Positions 62,385 through 64,000 of a stretch of 64,000 nucleotides of DNA are shown piece after piece; position 1 is the stretch's first letter; every line of letters begins with the position of its first letter. Made by a program: the position numbers and the translations under genes. Source of the stretch: Bin55 sp965220235 (lineage in GTDB: Bacteria > Pseudomonadota > Gammaproteobacteria > Pseudomonadales > Azotimanducaceae); NCBI GenBank assembly GCA_965220235.1, contig OZ244815.1, positions 2,542,001-2,606,000 on the forward strand. Direction: 5' to 3'. The notes beneath the pieces are model-generated. The model ran no database searches. It was not told the origin of the DNA and saw only the letters and a program-made list of their open reading frames with translations.

Positions 62385-64000
62385 CTAGGTGCCAGGTGCG
62401 CTGAGTTGAGATTCTGCAGTCTGGCGAGCCCATTTGTAATCAGCTTTACCGTTAGGCGCACGACGGATTTCGTCCAATAGCAGAAGCTGTTTTGGTAGTT
62501 TGTAGCCAGCCAAATGCTCGCGTGAGAAGTCGATCAACGCATCTTCATCTACCTGCTCGCCTTCACGTAATGAAGCCAATGCGACAATCCGTTGACCGAA
62601 TCGCGGGTCTGCCACCCCCACGACAAGGCAGTCGTCGACTGACGGGTGTTTCTTGAGAGCTTCTTCCACTTCCTCTGGATAAACCTTTTCACCCGCTGTG
62701 TTGATGCAGTTGCTGCCGCGCCCTAGCAACGTGATGGATCCATCGGCTTCAACCGTAGCAAAATCGCCAGGGAAGCTATACCGCACACCTTGCACCGTAC
62801 GAAACGTAGCCGCTGACTTTTCAGGATCCTTGTAGTACCCTAGAGGCACTAAGCCGCTGGTCGCCAACTTACCTACTTCACCGCTGCCTGGTTCGATTTC
62901 ATGGTCGTCGTCGTCGAACACCTTAACTCCAGCCTGGAGCTTGAACTTCGCGGTGTCCGCGGGTGCAGCGCGAGTCGCGACGGAGGATCCCATCCCTCCT
63001 TCGGTCGACCCCATCGCGTCAAGAAGCGTCATATCGTGATGCTCAAGCATTCCCTGCTTGACCTCCCGACTCCACATAACTCCACTCGAGGTAATTTGCT
63101 TGAGCGAAGATATGTCATATGCACGATCAGCCGCTTTCGCATCGTTCAACGCTTCTAACATCGGGCGTGCAAATGCGTCGCCTACGATAACCAACGTGGA
63201 TACCTTGTTCTCTTCAACCTCACTCCACAGTAGATGCGGGTCCAAGCCAAGTTTTGAGATCGTGACGACCGTGCCGCCTTGAAGCAACGGCACCATCGTA
63301 CCAAGCCACATGCCGGTTCCGTGCATCAAAGGACACGCAGGAAGGCAAATCGGCGCTAAGTCTCGCTCACGTAAGATCTGGTTGACATTAAGGAGTTCAT
63401 CGGCCGTCGAGGGAATAGGTACGTCTAACCCTCGAAGACTCCCGAGCATGGCTCCGATAAACTGACCGTGACTGTACATGACGCCCTTCGGCATGCCCGT
63501 GGTGCCACCGGTATAGAGCATGTAAACGTCATCCGGCGAGTGGTCACGGACCTGTAGAGGTGATCCTTCCCGAATCCCTCGCTCGTATTCAATCGAATCA
63601 TCTAAGAGAGATTCCGTCCCGTCGTCGATCTGGATAAACAGTTTGACTTTAGGCAGGTCTCTTCGAATCTCCCAAATGCGCGCCGCGTAGCAGCCTTGAA
63701 AGAACACTGCTTCAGCATCGGCGTTATCGAGGAGGTAGATCAGCTCGTCAGCTTTGTACCGGTAATTTACGTTGATTGGACAACCACCGATCTTGAAAAC
63801 AGCATATTGCGCTTCAATGTACTCATTCGAGTTATGCGCGTAAATCCCTACTTTCGAGTCATGACCTAAGCCATGCGAAGCTAGAAGATCCGCAAGACAT
63901 GCGGCGCGCCGATCGTATTCGCCCCATGTGACTTTGCGATCACCACAAATAAGTGCTGTTTGGTTTGGCTGATCCTGAGCGACAGCTTCCCATGCGTTCG
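62385..64000 (-). CDS. Acyl-CoA synthetase (partial; N-terminus beyond the window)
   Basis: The frame stays open to the window end, so the first part of the gene is missing. The visible part, read from 63998 downwards, starts NAWEAVAQDQPNQTALICGD and has the AMP motif LYTGGTTGMPKGVMYSHGQ, DAMGSTEGGMG, FPGDFATVEADGSITLLGRGSNCINTAGEKVYP and PNGKADYKWA. It is related to FadD-type and steroid or short-chain acyl-CoA ligases. A frame start at 63707 is not the real start, as conserved sequence continues upstream. Confidence 0.9.
   Translation of the reverse strand, partial: NAWEAVAQDQPNQTALICGDRKVTWGEYDRRAACLADLLASHGLGHDSKVGIYAHNSNEYIEAQYAVFKIGGCPINVNYRYKADELIYLLDNADAEAVFFQGCYAARIWEIRRDLPKVKLFIQIDDGTESLLDDSIEYERGIREGSPLQVRDHSPDDVYMLYTGGTTGMPKGVMYSHGQFIGAMLGSLRGLDVPIPSTADELLNVNQILRERDLAPICLPACPLMHGTGMWLGTMVPLLQGGTVVTISKLGLDPHLLWSEVEENKVSTLVIVGDAFARPMLEALNDAKAADRAYDISSLKQITSSGVMWSREVKQGMLEHHDMTLLDAMGSTEGGMGSSVATRAAPADTAKFKLQAGVKVFDDDDHEIEPGSGEVGKLATSGLVPLGYYKDPEKSAATFRTVQGVRYSFPGDFATVEADGSITLLGRGSNCINTAGEKVYPEEVEEALKKHPSVDDCLVVGVADPRFGQRIVALASLREGEQVDEDALIDFSREHLAGYKLPKQLLLLDEIRRAPNGKADYKWARQTAESQLSAPGT

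Noticed and set aside
1..64000. CRISPR arrays, insertion sequences, tRNA and rRNA genes
   Set aside because: No regularly spaced repeats, transposase genes with terminal repeats, or tRNA/rRNA signatures were found on reading.

Overview
This window looks like a chromosomal segment of an uncultivated, probably marine or aquatic, gammaproteobacterium. The evidence is a set of syntenic blocks typical of that class: miaB-phoH-ybeY-corC-lnt; a division and cell-wall (dcw) cluster from rsmH to ftsZ; rnpB beside rsmI, lpoA and a BON lipoprotein; and rplM-rpsI-petABC-sspAB, with a DUF1820 gene elsewhere. GTG and TTG starts are common, genes are packed with ATGA/GTGA overlaps, and the only RNA gene seen is RNase P RNA. 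No tRNA, rRNA, insertion sequence or CRISPR array was recognised.

Layout. Bases 1-3360 look like the edge of an accessory island: the C-terminus of a DarT-like toxin, its DarG macrodomain antitoxin, a hairpin-rich spacer, a tyrosine recombinase and a PD-(D/E)XK-like protein. Bases 3.4-6.7 kb hold a PdxA-family dehydrogenase, a thiamine-diphosphate enzyme and a small AbrB-fold/membrane-protein pair. Bases 6.7-13 kb (minus strand) are the miaB-phoH-ybeY-corC-lnt operon with a secreted cyclase-family gene inserted; lnt has no ordinary start codon. Bases 13-23 kb are metabolic and envelope genes: creD, DUF1820, a ferredoxin-reductase-like flavoprotein, a SulP transporter cut by an in-frame TAG, a P1 peptidase, a CoA-transferase, a TauD-type dioxygenase, a cereblon-like CULT-domain protein and a HAD enzyme.

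Bases 23.2-35.8 kb (minus strand) are the dcw cluster in the order rsmH, ftsL, ftsI, murE, mraY, murD, ftsW, murC, ftsQ, ftsA, ftsZ. murF, murG, murB, ddl and mraZ are not in it, although the genes flanking each gap overlap or nearly touch. FtsQ is short, FtsZ has an unusual tail and FtsI has Gln in place of the Asn of its SxN motif. Bases 36-44.6 kb hold rnpB, rsmI, lpoA, a DolP-like lipoprotein, sspB/sspA, cytochrome bc1 and two ribosomal protein genes. Bases 44.7-64 kb hold a phosphotransferase, a TonB-dependent receptor, a small redox group, the glycolate oxidase operon glcDEF, a dihydroorotase-like amidohydrolase, a beta-propeller protein, a three-gene ABC-2 exporter and two acyl-CoA synthetases; the last one runs off the window.

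The most notable finding is at 54729-55661 (minus strand), just upstream of glcD. Two reading frames that would normally be called as separate fragments, or missed, form one continuous frame interrupted by a single TGA inside a V-P-L-(TGA)-P-V-C-H-Q context. A perfect 7-bp stem-loop begins 11 nt after that TGA. This fits a selenocysteine-containing GrdB/PrdB-like reductase with a bacterial SECIS element. Its possible cotranscription with glcDEF and its divergent arrangement with an amidohydrolase gene give it a context I do not recognise from described systems.
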